64,000 bases of DNA from Oceanobacillus sp. Castelsardo (GCF_001659985.1 NZ_LYCS01000012.1:1-64000); one strand, 5' to 3'. Shown: positions 34,623 through 44,072, counted from the first letter of the stretch. Made by a program: numbers and translations. The notes: generated from the sequence alone by a model not told the origin.

Positions 34623-35783
34623 GTGAAAACAGGAGACGCTAGTTACATTAAACAATTGAATAGGAAAATACTCATAAAGGAAATCATTAAGAATAGGTCT
34701 CTTTCTAGAAGTGACTTAGCTAGAATTACTGGTTTAAATAAAGCAACTGTTTCTTCCCAGGTAAATGATTTTATTGAAGAACAAATTGTTATCGAGGAAT
34801 TTGATAATAAGTCAAACAACCGTGGTAGAAGACCCATTATCTTAAAGATTAACGGAATGGCTGGTTACAGTATTGGAATTGATATAGACGCAAATCATAT
34901 TTCTGTACTGTTTATGAACTTGAATGGGAAGACATTTGAAAAATTTAGTGTCGAAGTACAGTTTGATGATCTGATTCAAGCAACAAAGCATCTTATTGAT
35001 CATTTAACACCTTTAGTAGAAAAGTTTAATTCCATTTATCATCCAGTAAAACTGATAGGCATTACAGTTGGAATTCATGGCATTGTAAATGATAAAGAAG
35101 AGATTATTTTCACTCCGAAACAAGAATGGTCTAATTACGATATAAAAAGCCAACTGGAACAAGCTTTTCATACAAAAGTATATGTAGATAATAATGCAAA
35201 CTTAAGCGTCTTTGCCGAGCAGGTTTTTGAAGATCCTATGGCCAATCTATTTTGTATTACACTTTATTCCGGTATTGGACTAGGGATCATAAGTGAGAAC
35301 GAGATATATCGTGGATATCAAGGGTTTGCTGGAGAAATTGGCCATATGGTCGTGGAATCAAACGGCCTAGCTTGTCCATGTGGCAATAAGGGTTGTTGGG
35401 AACTTTATGCTTCTGAAAGAGCACTAGCCGAAGCTCTAAACATTAGTTCTTGTAAAACTTCCTTAGAAAATGCAATCCTCTTACCCGAAAACAAGGATAT
35501 TCTTAATGAGTACTTGCACTATTTGGCAATAGGATTAAACAATATCATAAATATTTTTAACCCTGAAAAAATAATCTTAAATGGCGCTATTATTCATGGA
35601 CATTTCTCATTAATAACAGAAATGACAAAGCGACTACATTCCAAAATGAATAGTTATCGAGAAATTAGATTATCCAAACTAGGAGAATATTCATGTGTTC
35701 TTGGTGGCGCTGCATTTGCTTTAAAGAACTTCTATGAAATCGATACCATTAATTTTTCAGCTTATGGCTACTTTGGAGAATAA
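34623..35783 (+). CDS. ROK-family transcriptional repressor 2 (XylR-like)
   Basis: A 386-residue ROK regulator, paralogue of ROK 1 (shared GDASYIKQLNRKILIKEI start and LARITGLNKATVSSQVNDF helix-turn-helix). ROK domain with DNNANLS in place of the kinase NDANA motif and the zinc motif CPCGNKGCWELYASE. GTG start with AAGGATG about 10 nt upstream. Divergent from uxaC, and followed after 103 bp by the TRAP transporter genes. Probably a repressor of the TTTGTTT operators; not a XylR for xylose, since no xylA or xylB is in the window. Confidence 0.87.
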   Translation: MKTGDASYIKQLNRKILIKEIIKNRSLSRSDLARITGLNKATVSSQVNDFIEEQIVIEEFDNKSNNRGRRPIILKINGMAGYSIGIDIDANHISVLFMNLNGKTFEKFSVEVQFDDLIQATKHLIDHLTPLVEKFNSIYHPVKLIGITVGIHGIVNDKEEIIFTPKQEWSNYDIKSQLEQAFHTKVYVDNNANLSVFAEQVFEDPMANLFCITLYSGIGLGIISENEIYRGYQGFAGEIGHMVVESNGLACPCGNKGCWELYASERALAEALNISSCKTSLENAILLPENKDILNEYLHYLAIGLNNIINIFNPEKIILNGAIIHGHFSLITEMTKRLHSKMNSYREIRLSKLGEYSCVLGGAAFALKNFYEIDTINFSAYGYFGE

Positions 35784-35886
35784 AAAAACAAATTACGATC
35801 ACTAAAGATTTGCAAATCAACGCAAACCTGGAAAAGTATTAGTTAGGAAAGAGAACGCTAAATCATTTTGAAAGGAACGAAGGAAG

Positions 35887-36891
35887 TTGCGTAGGTATTT
35901 ATTTATTTCACTTTTAATAGTTATGCTTTTAACTCTTGTTGGTTGTCAAAGTGCTAAAGAACAATCAGATACAGCTGAATTAAAGCTTGCCCATAATCTG
36001 CCTCTAGACCACCCTGTTCATCTATCATTATTGGAATTTGGAAAATTAGTTAAAGAAAAATCAGGTGGGGAAATTAAAGTTAAAATTTTCCCTAATGGAC
36101 AATTGGGTAGCGAAAGAGAAGTAATAGAGTTGACTCAAACTGGAGCAGTTGATTTAACGAAAGTTAGTGCTAGTGCGTTAGAGGGATTTGCGTCAGACTA
36201 CTCCATTTTCAGTCTACCTTACATGTTTGAAGAGTATGAAACGTTTCAACGAGTAATGAATAATAAAAAAGTGACAGGAAATCTATATTATCAAACAGAA
36301 GATAGTGGATTTATCGGGTTAACTTATTTTAATGCTGGTTTAAGAAACCTTTATACAAAGGAGCGGGAAGTAAATGATGTATCAGATATGAATGGTCTTA
36401 AAGTTAGGGTTCAACCAAGCCAGACTAGTGTTCAAATGATTGAACACTTCGGAGGAATACCTACAGCAATGGCTTATGGTGAAGTTTATACCGCTTTACA
36501 ATCGGGGGTTATTGATGCAGCAGAGAATAACGAAACTGCGTTAGTAGGTAATAATCACGGAGAAGTAGCGAAATATTATATGTACACTGGTCACCAAATT
36601 GTACCAGACATGTTAATTATGAATGCCAAACGATTTAATCAATTCTCTGAAGAGGAACAACAATGGATACATGAAGCAGCAGAAGAGGCTACCCTTTATC
36701 ACGAAGATGTATGGGCTAAGTCTATTAAAGATCAGACAGAGACAGCAAAGGATAAGATGGGAGTTCAATTTATCGAAGTGGACAAGTCTTCATTTATCAA
36801 AGCTGTTCAGCCGATGCATGAACGCTTTTCTACTAATCCGAAAACAAAAGACATTTATCAATTAATACAGGAGGCGATTCAAAGTGAATAA
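35887..36891 (+). CDS. TRAP transporter solute-binding lipoprotein, DctP family
   Basis: A 334-residue lipoprotein: signal peptide and lipobox LTLVGC (Cys at about 20), then the DctP fold (HNLPLDHPVHLSLLEFGKLV; GLKVRVQPSQTSVQM with the conserved carboxylate-binding Arg; YTALQSGVIDAAENN). It binds an organic acid outside the membrane; here probably a hexuronate or related sugar acid. Start is a TTG with AAGGAACGAAGGAAG upstream. Three-gene TRAP operon with DctQ and DctM. Confidence 0.9.
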   Translation: MRRYLFISLLIVMLLTLVGCQSAKEQSDTAELKLAHNLPLDHPVHLSLLEFGKLVKEKSGGEIKVKIFPNGQLGSEREVIELTQTGAVDLTKVSASALEGFASDYSIFSLPYMFEEYETFQRVMNNKKVTGNLYYQTEDSGFIGLTYFNAGLRNLYTKEREVNDVSDMNGLKVRVQPSQTSVQMIEHFGGIPTAMAYGEVYTALQSGVIDAAENNETALVGNNHGEVAKYYMYTGHQIVPDMLIMNAKRFNQFSEEEQQWIHEAAEEATLYHEDVWAKSIKDQTETAKDKMGVQFIEVDKSSFIKAVQPMHERFSTNPKTKDIYQLIQEAIQSE

Positions 36892-37369
36892 AGTTAAAAT
36901 TTTCGTTGATAAGATTCTACTTAGCCTCTCATCCTTATTACTTATTTTAATGGTAGTCTTAACACTTTGGCAGGTTACCGCACGGTATATTTTAAATGTT
37001 GCTTCACCGGCAACGGAGGAGTTAACAAGATTTCTACTTATTTGGTTTGGACTTATGACTGCTGCTTATGTTTTTGGGGCGAAAAAACATATTGCAATAT
37101 TAGTTTTCAGAGAAAAGTTTAGTCCAAAGACGCAACTATTGATCCAAAGGTTTACCGATCTTTTAGTTCTATTAGTTGCTGCAATATTAATGGTCTATGG
37201 TGGAATGAAAGTCGTCATGCTCACTGCAGCCCAAACAGCAGCAGCTACGGGTATTTCGATGGCGTACGTTTATTTCTGTTTACCTTTAAGTGGATTATTT
37301 ATTATCTTCTATACGATATACCACATGATGAATAACACGACCAATGAAAATGAGGAGGTGGGAGTGTAA
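36884..37369 (+). CDS. TRAP transporter small membrane subunit, DctQ family
   Basis: A 161-residue four-helix membrane protein with the DctQ pattern (LTRFLLIWFGLMTAAYVFGAKKHIAI). It overlaps the binding protein gene by 8 bp and its stop overlaps the DctM start (TAATG), showing translational coupling. RBS GGAGG inside the dctP end. Confidence 0.92.
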   Translation: MNKVKIFVDKILLSLSSLLLILMVVLTLWQVTARYILNVASPATEELTRFLLIWFGLMTAAYVFGAKKHIAILVFREKFSPKTQLLIQRFTDLLVLLVAAILMVYGGMKVVMLTAAQTAAATGISMAYVYFCLPLSGLFIIFYTIYHMMNNTTNENEEVGV

Positions 37370-38664
37370 TGACAGTAATTGCTGGTTCCGTACTATTTAT
37401 TAGTTTTATACTATTACTGCTCATTGGAGCTCCTATTGCCATTTCAATAGTTCTAAGTTCCGTTATTACGTTTTTTATCGTATTACCTTTCGATGTATCC
37501 TTAATGACTTCAGCCCAACGAATGATTACTGGAATAGATAACTTTACCATGTTGGCAATTCCTTTATTCGTTTTAGCTGGAATTATTATGAACAATGGAG
37601 GTATTGCATTCCGTCTAGTAAACTTTGCGAAGGTCCTTGTTGGTAAACTCCCCGGTGCTTTAGCACATACAAATGCAGTTGGTAATATGCTTTTTGGTTC
37701 CATTGCAGGTTCTAGTGTCGCATCAGCCGCAGCCATGGGACGGATCATGGGACCCATGCAAGAAAGGCAAGGATACAAAAAAACATATTCAGCTGCTGTT
37801 AATATCGCATCCGCACCTACAGGGTTAATTATTCCACCTAGCTCCGTTTTAATCGTCTATTCCTTAGTTAGTGGTGGTACCTCTGTTGCAGCATTGTTTA
37901 TGGCAGGATATATTCCGGGAATCCTTTGGGGGATAGCCGTGATGGTTGTCGCTTATTTTATGGCAAAAAAAGAAAACTATCCCGTATCCACTTTGCCAAA
38001 TTTAAAAGATATCATTTATATCATTTTAAGTGCGATTCCAAGTTTATTGTTAATTATTATTGTAATTGGTGGAATTGTAGCTGGTATTTTTACCGCCACA
38101 GAAGGAGCAGCTGTAGCCGTTCTTTATTCTACGATATTAGCACTTATATATAAGGGATTAAAATGGAGAGACATTCCGTCAATGTTAAAGGAAACCATTG
38201 AAATAACGGGTATGATTTTATTCTTAATTACATCATCTGCATTATTTTCATTGGTAATGTCCTATTTAGGTCTACCTGAAGCAATTAGTAATGCTTTATT
38301 ATCTATTACTGAAAACCAAATTGGGATTTTATTGATAATGCTATTCATTTTACTACTTGTTGGTACATTTATGGATATTACCCCAGCTGTTTTAATTTTT
38401 ACACCAATATTTTTACCTGTTGCACAGACATTTGGAATGGATCCTGTTCACTTTGGAATGATTTTGTGTTTTGGCCTTTGTATTGGTAATATGACACCTC
38501 CTGTTGGAAGTGCATTATTCGTTGGGGCTTCTGTTGCTAATGTAAGAATTGAACAAGTAATTGGTACGTTAATTCCATACTTTATAGCTGTCATTATCGT
38601 GCTTTTACTTGTGACATTTATACCACAACTTTCCTTGTTCTTACCGAATCTATTTAATCTATAA
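37369..38664 (+). CDS. TRAP transporter large membrane subunit, DctM family
   Basis: A 431-residue, 11-12-helix DctM protein (LLLIGAPIAISIVLSS; GSIAGSSVASAAAMGRIMGPMQERQGY; DPVHFGMILCFGLCIGNMTPPVGSALFVG). It carries out Na+-driven uptake with DctP and DctQ. Overlaps DctQ. Role in hexuronate uptake inferred from the neighbouring uxaC and ROK gene. Confidence 0.94.
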   Translation: MTVIAGSVLFISFILLLLIGAPIAISIVLSSVITFFIVLPFDVSLMTSAQRMITGIDNFTMLAIPLFVLAGIIMNNGGIAFRLVNFAKVLVGKLPGALAHTNAVGNMLFGSIAGSSVASAAAMGRIMGPMQERQGYKKTYSAAVNIASAPTGLIIPPSSVLIVYSLVSGGTSVAALFMAGYIPGILWGIAVMVVAYFMAKKENYPVSTLPNLKDIIYIILSAIPSLLLIIIVIGGIVAGIFTATEGAAVAVLYSTILALIYKGLKWRDIPSMLKETIEITGMILFLITSSALFSLVMSYLGLPEAISNALLSITENQIGILLIMLFILLLVGTFMDITPAVLIFTPIFLPVAQTFGMDPVHFGMILCFGLCIGNMTPPVGSALFVGASVANVRIEQVIGTLIPYFIAVIIVLLLVTFIPQLSLFLPNLFNL

Positions 38665-38673
38665 TAGAACATC

Positions 38674-38708
38674 AAAAAGCGCCAACTTTAAAAGTCGGCG
38701 CTTTTTTT
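38674..38708. terminator. Bidirectional terminator between dctM and symporter copy 3
   Basis: AAAAAGCGCCAACTTT / AAAGTCGGCGCTTTTTTT, nested stem with T runs on both sides. Confidence 0.85.
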
Positions 38709-40122
38709 ATTCTGCATTTTGTTTTCTACGTTCATCCAAATCAGCTACTAATTGATTGGTACGTGCTTTGTTTAACGGATACAAGAACGCTAACATAACG
38801 AATGCTAACGCAAATAGAATACCTGGTACTAGAGTAGCTAAGAAATACATTCCATCAAGTGCTTCTTTTGTTTGTACGGCTTTTGTAGCATCGTATCCAA
38901 TAGCAGCAATGGCAAAACCACCGATACCGCCAGCAACCGCTTGTCCAATTTTACGGGCGAAGGAGTATATAGAGTATACTGTTCCGTCTTCTCTCAAACC
39001 TGTAAGGAATTCATGGTAATCAATCACATCCGTTACGAATGCCCAAATAATTAAGTTGAATAAACCATAACTTGCGAACATACCTACCCCACTTAAAAAT
39101 ATAAAAGTGGTTACATTTACATTCGGTAAAATGTAAAGGAGTAAATATGCAGCTGCTGCTAGTAGCATTCCTGTAGAACCAACAGCTTTTTTACCAAAAC
39201 GTTTTACTAATGGATTAATAATCGGCATGGCTACCAACACTGCCGCTGTTTGAACAAATCCGATGACACTTAGTGCAGTTGTACTACCAAAATAATCTTT
39301 AAATAAATATACGTTTACGGTTCCAATTAACAATACGGTTACCATGAAGACTAAAGAAGTAATAAGAATCCATAATAACGGTTTATTTTTTGTAAGCCCT
39401 TTAAGCGTTTTTTTAAAGTTACCTTTCTCTGTTGGATGTTCTGGTGGTGTAATACGTTCTGTTGTTAAAGCCACACTCGCCATATAACAAGAAAGGGAAA
39501 GAATTCCAAAAATAATAGCGGTTATTAAGAAACGGCTTTCACTTGCTTGGTTGTTTTGAAATAATAATAATGGACCACCAACGTTAATAATCAATCCTGC
39601 TAACGTTGCACCTAATCCTCTCCATGTAGAAAGAGATGTACGCTCTACAGGATCACTAGTAATTACAGATGCCATCGAACCATAAGGGATATTTACTGTG
39701 GAGTATAAGGTTCCCCATAGAATGTATGTCACAAATGCCCAAGCTAGATAAAAACCTTCAGACATTCCCGGTATTTTGACGAACATTAATACGCCAGTAA
39801 ATACTAAAGGAAAGGACATTCGAAACATCCATGGTTTGAATTTTCCATGTTTTGTAGTTTTTCTCGTATCAATAAATCTCCCCCATAACACGTCTGCAAA
39901 AGCATCCCAAAAGCGAGCAATCATAAATAAGACACCTACTGTTGCAGCGCTAATATGGAAGATGTCTGTATAGAATACCATTAAATATGATGATGCTAAT
40001 AAAAAGAAGAAATCGTTACCAAAATCGCCAAATAAATAACCAATCTTGTCTCTCAAACCAAATGGGCGAACATTATTCACACTTTTCTCAGGTTCAAACT
40101 GTTCGAATTCTGGTTGTAACAT
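38707..40122 (-). CDS. GPH-family sugar:cation symporter (MFS_2), copy 3
   Basis: A 471-residue, 12-helix GPH symporter closely related to those at 10007 and 13224 (RPFGLRDKIGYLFGDFGND; DAFADVLWGRFIDTRKTTKHGKFKPW; GLREDGTVYSIYSFARKIGQAVAGG). Probable uronide or glycoside uptake. The ATG at 40122 with AGGGG 8 nt upstream is the start; the frame to 40158 is unsupported. Its promoter carries the most perfect operator of the set. Confidence 0.88.
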   Translation of the reverse strand: MLQPEFEQFEPEKSVNNVRPFGLRDKIGYLFGDFGNDFFFLLASSYLMVFYTDIFHISAATVGVLFMIARFWDAFADVLWGRFIDTRKTTKHGKFKPWMFRMSFPLVFTGVLMFVKIPGMSEGFYLAWAFVTYILWGTLYSTVNIPYGSMASVITSDPVERTSLSTWRGLGATLAGLIINVGGPLLLFQNNQASESRFLITAIIFGILSLSCYMASVALTTERITPPEHPTEKGNFKKTLKGLTKNKPLLWILITSLVFMVTVLLIGTVNVYLFKDYFGSTTALSVIGFVQTAAVLVAMPIINPLVKRFGKKAVGSTGMLLAAAAYLLLYILPNVNVTTFIFLSGVGMFASYGLFNLIIWAFVTDVIDYHEFLTGLREDGTVYSIYSFARKIGQAVAGGIGGFAIAAIGYDATKAVQTKEALDGMYFLATLVPGILFALAFVMLAFLYPLNKARTNQLVADLDERRKQNAE

Positions 40123-40220
40123 ATTAAAGCCCCCTATTATTATGTGAATCTTATGCAATGATAGTGTTTACATAAAATTTTATAGATTAACTAACTAAAT
40201 TGTTACCACTTACAAAATAC

Positions 40221-40247
40221 ATTAGTTTGTTCGGAAAACAAACTAAT
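40221..40247. promoter_or_regulatory. XylO-like operator H (best palindrome)
   Basis: Perfect 11-bp arms ATTAGTTTGTT and AACAAACTAAT around CGGAA. It lies 13 bp downstream of the copy-3 symporter -10 box. Confidence 0.82.
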
Positions 40248-40259
40248 TATTGCTAACTA

Positions 40260-40288
40260 ATTGTACAATGTTACGCTTTCATTTTCAA
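40260..40288 (-). promoter_or_regulatory. Promoter of symporter copy 3 with cre-like half
   Basis: Minus strand TTGAAA (40283-40288), 17 nt, TACAAT (40260-40265). ATGAAAGCGTAACAT in the spacer keeps the left cre half. A second palindrome AAGAAAGCGTTCTT lies near 40336-40349. Confidence 0.6.
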
Positions 40289-40456
40289 TCCTAATTTTAT
40301 GCTTTTATAATTGTAACATTTGCCAATCAACTTTAAGAAAGCGTTCTTATGCCTTTAATTATAATTGGAATAGCAGCTAACAGTTAGGACTATCTTTGCA
40401 TAAGTAGGACTAAAATAGTTAAAGTGTTTAAGGAAGGTTATTTATATTAAGAATGA

Positions 40457-40496
40457 AACAGACAGAACAGAGTAATTTTCTGTCTGTTATTTATTT
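40457..40496. terminator. Hairpin downstream of the DUF3887 lipoprotein gene
   Basis: AACAGACAGAA / TTCTGTCTGTT stem. The longest T tail is on the plus strand, yet no plus-strand gene precedes it. On the minus strand it lies 104 bp past the lipoprotein stop. The rest of 40290-40590 has no ORF. Confidence 0.5.
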
Positions 40497-40591
40497 TTTC
40501 CTTAACTAACCTACCTTTGTAAAAGAATAAAATACTAGTCACAAATAATTGTTTCAATTTTATATTCGAAATGCTCTTATGCCTTCCCTAC

Positions 40592-40978
40592 TTATTTAAT
40601 AAATAACCCTGCTACTTCATCTTTATTGTTAAAGGTTATAGTGAATACACGATTTTCGTTACTGTATTTTGCAACAAGAACAACGATATAAAAGCCATCT
40701 TTTTTCTCGACAGAGGATTTATCGATCTTTTCAAAGTCACCAGATTTTTCGATGATAGGAGTAAGTTCTTCCATTTGCTCTTCTGGTAATCCTGTTTTCA
40801 TTTGTTCATCAAACATCTCATGAATCGCTTTATAATTAATTTCGTTTAATAATGAAACGATTTCTTCAGCCTTTGAAATATACTTTTCTGAAGTTGAATC
40901 ATCCACAGTGTTTCCCCCACATGCGACAAGTGTAAGTATTGCCATGGAACCTAATATCGTTAATAAAATTCTCTTCAT
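40592..40978 (-). CDS. DUF3887-like lipoprotein
   Basis: A 128-residue lipoprotein: signal peptide with lipobox LTLVAC (Cys at about 20) and a small alpha+beta domain (about 35-128) of the DUF3887/SnoaL-like type (ISKAEEIVSLLNEINYKAIHEMFDEQM). Function unknown. The ATG at 40978 with AAAGGGAG overlaps the stop of the YhfC gene (ATGA), so both are made together. Confidence 0.78.
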   Translation of the reverse strand: MKRILLTILGSMAILTLVACGGNTVDDSTSEKYISKAEEIVSLLNEINYKAIHEMFDEQMKTGLPEEQMEELTPIIEKSGDFEKIDKSSVEKKDGFYIVVLVAKYSNENRVFTITFNNKDEVAGLFIK

Positions 40979-41667
40979 TGTAACACTCCCTTTCTTTTTG
41001 TCCATATACTATAACTGAAAAGGGCTAACGCAATAATGGCTATCGTAACTTCCAAAACAATCAGCACACTATCCTGTGGCACATATAATGGTAAAATCCC
41101 TACCAATGCATCTGTAAAACCATGGATTATAATTGCAAGCAGAATATAATAAAATCTTTTTCGAACGACCCCCTGTAATACAATTATCGAAAGTCCTATA
41201 TGTAATAACATTGCAAAGAAACGTTCGACACCACCAATAAAGAAATCTGCACTGTATGCAATAGCAGCCGGTGATAATAACAAGTTTATCGCACTAATTC
41301 CTACAAATAACACTGCTTCAATACCACCGTGTCCTAAACCGAACCAAAAGCCAGATTGCCAATCTCGCTGTTTCATAAAAAAGTACATCGCAGTAAAACG
41401 AGCAAATTCTTCAAATATACCGGCCGACAAACCAATAACTATAGCAAATAAAACGGGTTGGGTGGCGTTAAACATTGAATAGGTAGTGCTGTGCTCTCCT
41501 AAATATTGCAGTATTGGTATGCGTATCAAAACTTGTGATACAACAAATGCAAGTACACCCAATACAAACGGAATATATTGCTTTTTATAATACGAATATA
41601 ATAACGCCATTAGCGGTAACCCCACGCTAATAACTAAAGCAAAAATAATACCTGCCATCAAGTTCAC
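40975..41667 (-). CDS. YhfC-family intramembrane protease
   Basis: A 230-residue membrane protein with 7-8 helices. The YhfC/CPBP-like glutamic protease signature is visible: GIFEEFARF (about 87; Glu-Glu), FGLGHGGIEA (about 110; His) and IIHGFTDALVG (about 190; His). Known relatives process membrane proteins or handle bacteriocin immunity; the substrate here is unknown. Co-translated with the downstream lipoprotein, which could be a substrate. RBS AGGGAG, start ATG at 41667. Confidence 0.8.
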   Translation of the reverse strand: MNLMAGIIFALVISVGLPLMALLYSYYKKQYIPFVLGVLAFVVSQVLIRIPILQYLGEHSTTYSMFNATQPVLFAIVIGLSAGIFEEFARFTAMYFFMKQRDWQSGFWFGLGHGGIEAVLFVGISAINLLLSPAAIAYSADFFIGGVERFFAMLLHIGLSIIVLQGVVRKRFYYILLAIIIHGFTDALVGILPLYVPQDSVLIVLEVTIAIIALALFSYSIWTKRKGVLQ

Positions 41668-41716
41668 TCCCTAATTGAAGTGTATTAAAGCCATTCCGTA
41701 AAGTAAATAACTTTGG

Positions 41717-41747
41717 CATATTCGGTTCATTTTTCATCATAAATGGT
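41717..41747 (-). promoter_or_regulatory. Candidate LytTR-regulator binding repeats
   Basis: Minus strand direct repeats ACCATTTATG (41738-41747) and ACCGAATATG (41717-41726), start-to-start distance 21 bp. That is the arrangement bound by AgrA/ComE-type LytTR dimers. It lies in the 107-bp gap before the YhfC gene and just after the histidine kinase gene. Confidence 0.45.
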
Positions 41748-41774
41748 CTTTTAGTTTATACTTGCTTGGTATCA

Positions 41775-43088
41775 CTATTTTTTTAGGATTAAAGTTTGTG
41801 TAAAATACGGAGCTTTAAAAGCCGTTTCCAATGTTGCATTAGCTGTTTTTTCAATCATACGCTTTAAGGAAAAAAGCCCATATCCTCGATTTCCTTCTTT
41901 ACTAGAATAACGTTTCTCGTATAATTGTTGCATATCAATATCTGCATGACTACAACTATTGTGAACAATAAAATATTGGTGTTCCTCCATTTCAAAGAAG
42001 GCAACTTGCAACACTTTATCCTTAGTACAAACCGCTTCTTCAATTGCATTATCTAATAAAATTGATATGGCACGAATAAAAGCAACAACAGGCATCGCAA
42101 CTGCTTCAATTGTCTGTGGTATATCTACCATAACTTGTATATTTTGTTGCTGAGCCGCAATCACTTTCACGCCCAACACGCTTTTCACTTCGGGAACATT
42201 AACGCGTGACAACTTTACAATATCCAATTCACGATTGTTAATCAGTTTTGAGGTCGGGGCAATCACATTATGATAAACTTGTTCGATTTGCGTTATACTT
42301 TGATTACGTACTCCTTCATCTAATGTTAATAATACGTTCATATAATCATGGCGAAAACTAGCCAATTCATCATGCATCAGTTCTAATTTATCCACATAGT
42401 CCAATAGCTCTTTATCTAAATGTTGCTGTTGTTCTTCCAACATTCTTTCTTTTGCCAAATGAGAGCCAATCAACACAATTAGCAGTAGGACAAAAAATAA
42501 AATAAATCCCGTAATATAAATTACTTGTCCATAGCGTTGATGTAATATAGACAATAGGTTGGTGGAAGGCATCGTCAAAATCAGCCCTACGATAAGCCCA
42601 ATTGCAAGAAGCACATAACTTACATAATAAAGGTTGCTATCTACAATAAACATAGCTATTTTTTGAATCCTTTTTCTTAATAATCCAATACTGATGACAA
42701 TAATGATTGAAACGATAAGATGAATGATGCTAGCAGTCCATAAATACAAATTAAATGGTGTCCACATAAACAACTTCATACCAAGTTCCATCAACACCAA
42801 TTTCGCCAATGTAATGGTTACCATACTGACTAAGGCAAAGTAAAGATTTTGCATAAATGTTAATTCGTCTTTCATCAGACCTAAACTTAATAAGAATAGT
42901 AGTAACATAATAATATTAAATTCAGGATAGCCCGTCACTGTCACAACAATGCCAAGCAAAATGGTAAATACAATACTTAAAGCAATCACCATAGTATACG
43001 ACAAGCGATTATAACGAATTAATTGAAAGTATAGTAAAACATGACTAATGCCAATAAGTATAATTGCGGCGAGATCATAAACATACAT
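41775..43088 (-). CDS. AgrC-like sensor histidine kinase
   Basis: A 437-residue HPK10-type kinase: six or seven membrane helices (about 1-215) and a cytoplasmic kinase part with H-box ELASFRHDYMNVLLTL (about 262), N-box ISILLDNAIEEAV (about 340) and G-box GNRGYGLFSLKRM (about 408). Such kinases sense peptides, and no agrB/agrD pair is in the window. Its start overlaps the stop of the response regulator gene (TAATG), one operon with the regulator upstream. Confidence 0.87.
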   Translation of the reverse strand: MYVYDLAAIILIGISHVLLYFQLIRYNRLSYTMVIALSIVFTILLGIVVTVTGYPEFNIIMLLLFLLSLGLMKDELTFMQNLYFALVSMVTITLAKLVLMELGMKLFMWTPFNLYLWTASIIHLIVSIIIVISIGLLRKRIQKIAMFIVDSNLYYVSYVLLAIGLIVGLILTMPSTNLLSILHQRYGQVIYITGFILFFVLLLIVLIGSHLAKERMLEEQQQHLDKELLDYVDKLELMHDELASFRHDYMNVLLTLDEGVRNQSITQIEQVYHNVIAPTSKLINNRELDIVKLSRVNVPEVKSVLGVKVIAAQQQNIQVMVDIPQTIEAVAMPVVAFIRAISILLDNAIEEAVCTKDKVLQVAFFEMEEHQYFIVHNSCSHADIDMQQLYEKRYSSKEGNRGYGLFSLKRMIEKTANATLETAFKAPYFTQTLILKK

Positions 43089-43822
43089 TATAGTTCACCC
43101 TTTAACTGTTGACGTACTTTGCTTACTAAACGACGGGACACAGGAATGCGTTTGCCGCTATTTAAAACAATCATTTTTTGCTTGGCATCATAGGAAGAAA
43201 TTTGTAATGTGTTTACGATATAAGATTGGTGGCAGCGTAGTAAACGTTTATCTATTGATTCAATTTCTTTTAAGGTTCCATAAAAATTAACCAGACGATT
43301 TGTCGTTACTAATATTAAGCGATGTGGCTCATCTGTCATAATATACTCTACTGTTGCAAACGGAATACGTACAGTTGCACTAGAATTTTTGACAATAAAG
43401 TTATCAGTCGGAACATCACCCATATTACGCTCTTGATAATGGAACAAACATTGTTCAAACATTCGATAACGTTCTTCATAAGGTAGGCCTTTATCGATAA
43501 ATGTTAAAGCCGACACCATATATTGGTACGAGATTGGCGCAAATTCAGAATGCGTTGTTACAAACACTATAATGCCCTGCGTATCATATTTACGAATCTC
43601 TTGTGCGACTTGCAAACCTTTACGTTCTTCATTTTTAATTTCGATATCTAAAAAATATATCGGTATATAACTTGTCAGAGGGATTTTTTCAATAATTTTC
43701 GTGCTATTAGCGGTCACTTCAATAAAATCATACGGTAACCTATGCTTCTCACAAATATCTTTCACCATTCGCTTCATATGCTGAGCTTGAATCAGATCAT
43801 CTTCCAATATAAAGATACTCAT
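43088..43822 (-). CDS. LytTR-family response regulator (AgrA/ComE-like)
   Basis: A 244-residue regulator: receiver domain (about 1-125; acidic EDD at 7-9, phosphorylated Asp in YFLDIEIK at about 59) and LytTR DNA-binding domain (about 140-244; RCHQSYIVNTLQISSYDAKQKMIVLNSGKRIPVSRR). The ATG at 43822 begins MSIFILEDD; the longer frame to 43858 has no RBS. First gene of the two-component operon. Confidence 0.88.
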   Translation of the reverse strand: MSIFILEDDLIQAQHMKRMVKDICEKHRLPYDFIEVTANSTKIIEKIPLTSYIPIYFLDIEIKNEERKGLQVAQEIRKYDTQGIIVFVTTHSEFAPISYQYMVSALTFIDKGLPYEERYRMFEQCLFHYQERNMGDVPTDNFIVKNSSATVRIPFATVEYIMTDEPHRLILVTTNRLVNFYGTLKEIESIDKRLLRCHQSYIVNTLQISSYDAKQKMIVLNSGKRIPVSRRLVSKVRQQLKGEL

Positions 43823-44072
43823 ACTATAACCCCACTTCAACCAATCTATAAATAGCATAGCACGATTAACTCACCACGTTTAGTGCTACTTCCCAAATTT
43901 ATTCCTTTAATAGCGGCAAGTAGAATATTGCTTTTTCAGGCGTACTATTCTAGCTATATAATAAAGATAATTAAGATTATAGAACAAAAGTGTAAGCCAT
44001 CGATTGGAAAGTCTTCTTTATCGTACGGAGGAAAGGAGCTTTGTTGGAGTTTTTTACTTCTCCAAAACAAAA

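Noticed and set aside
34623-35783. Xylose repressor of a xylan operon
   Set aside because: Operators resemble xylO, but no xylA, xylB or xylosidase gene is in the window; uronate genes are the neighbours.
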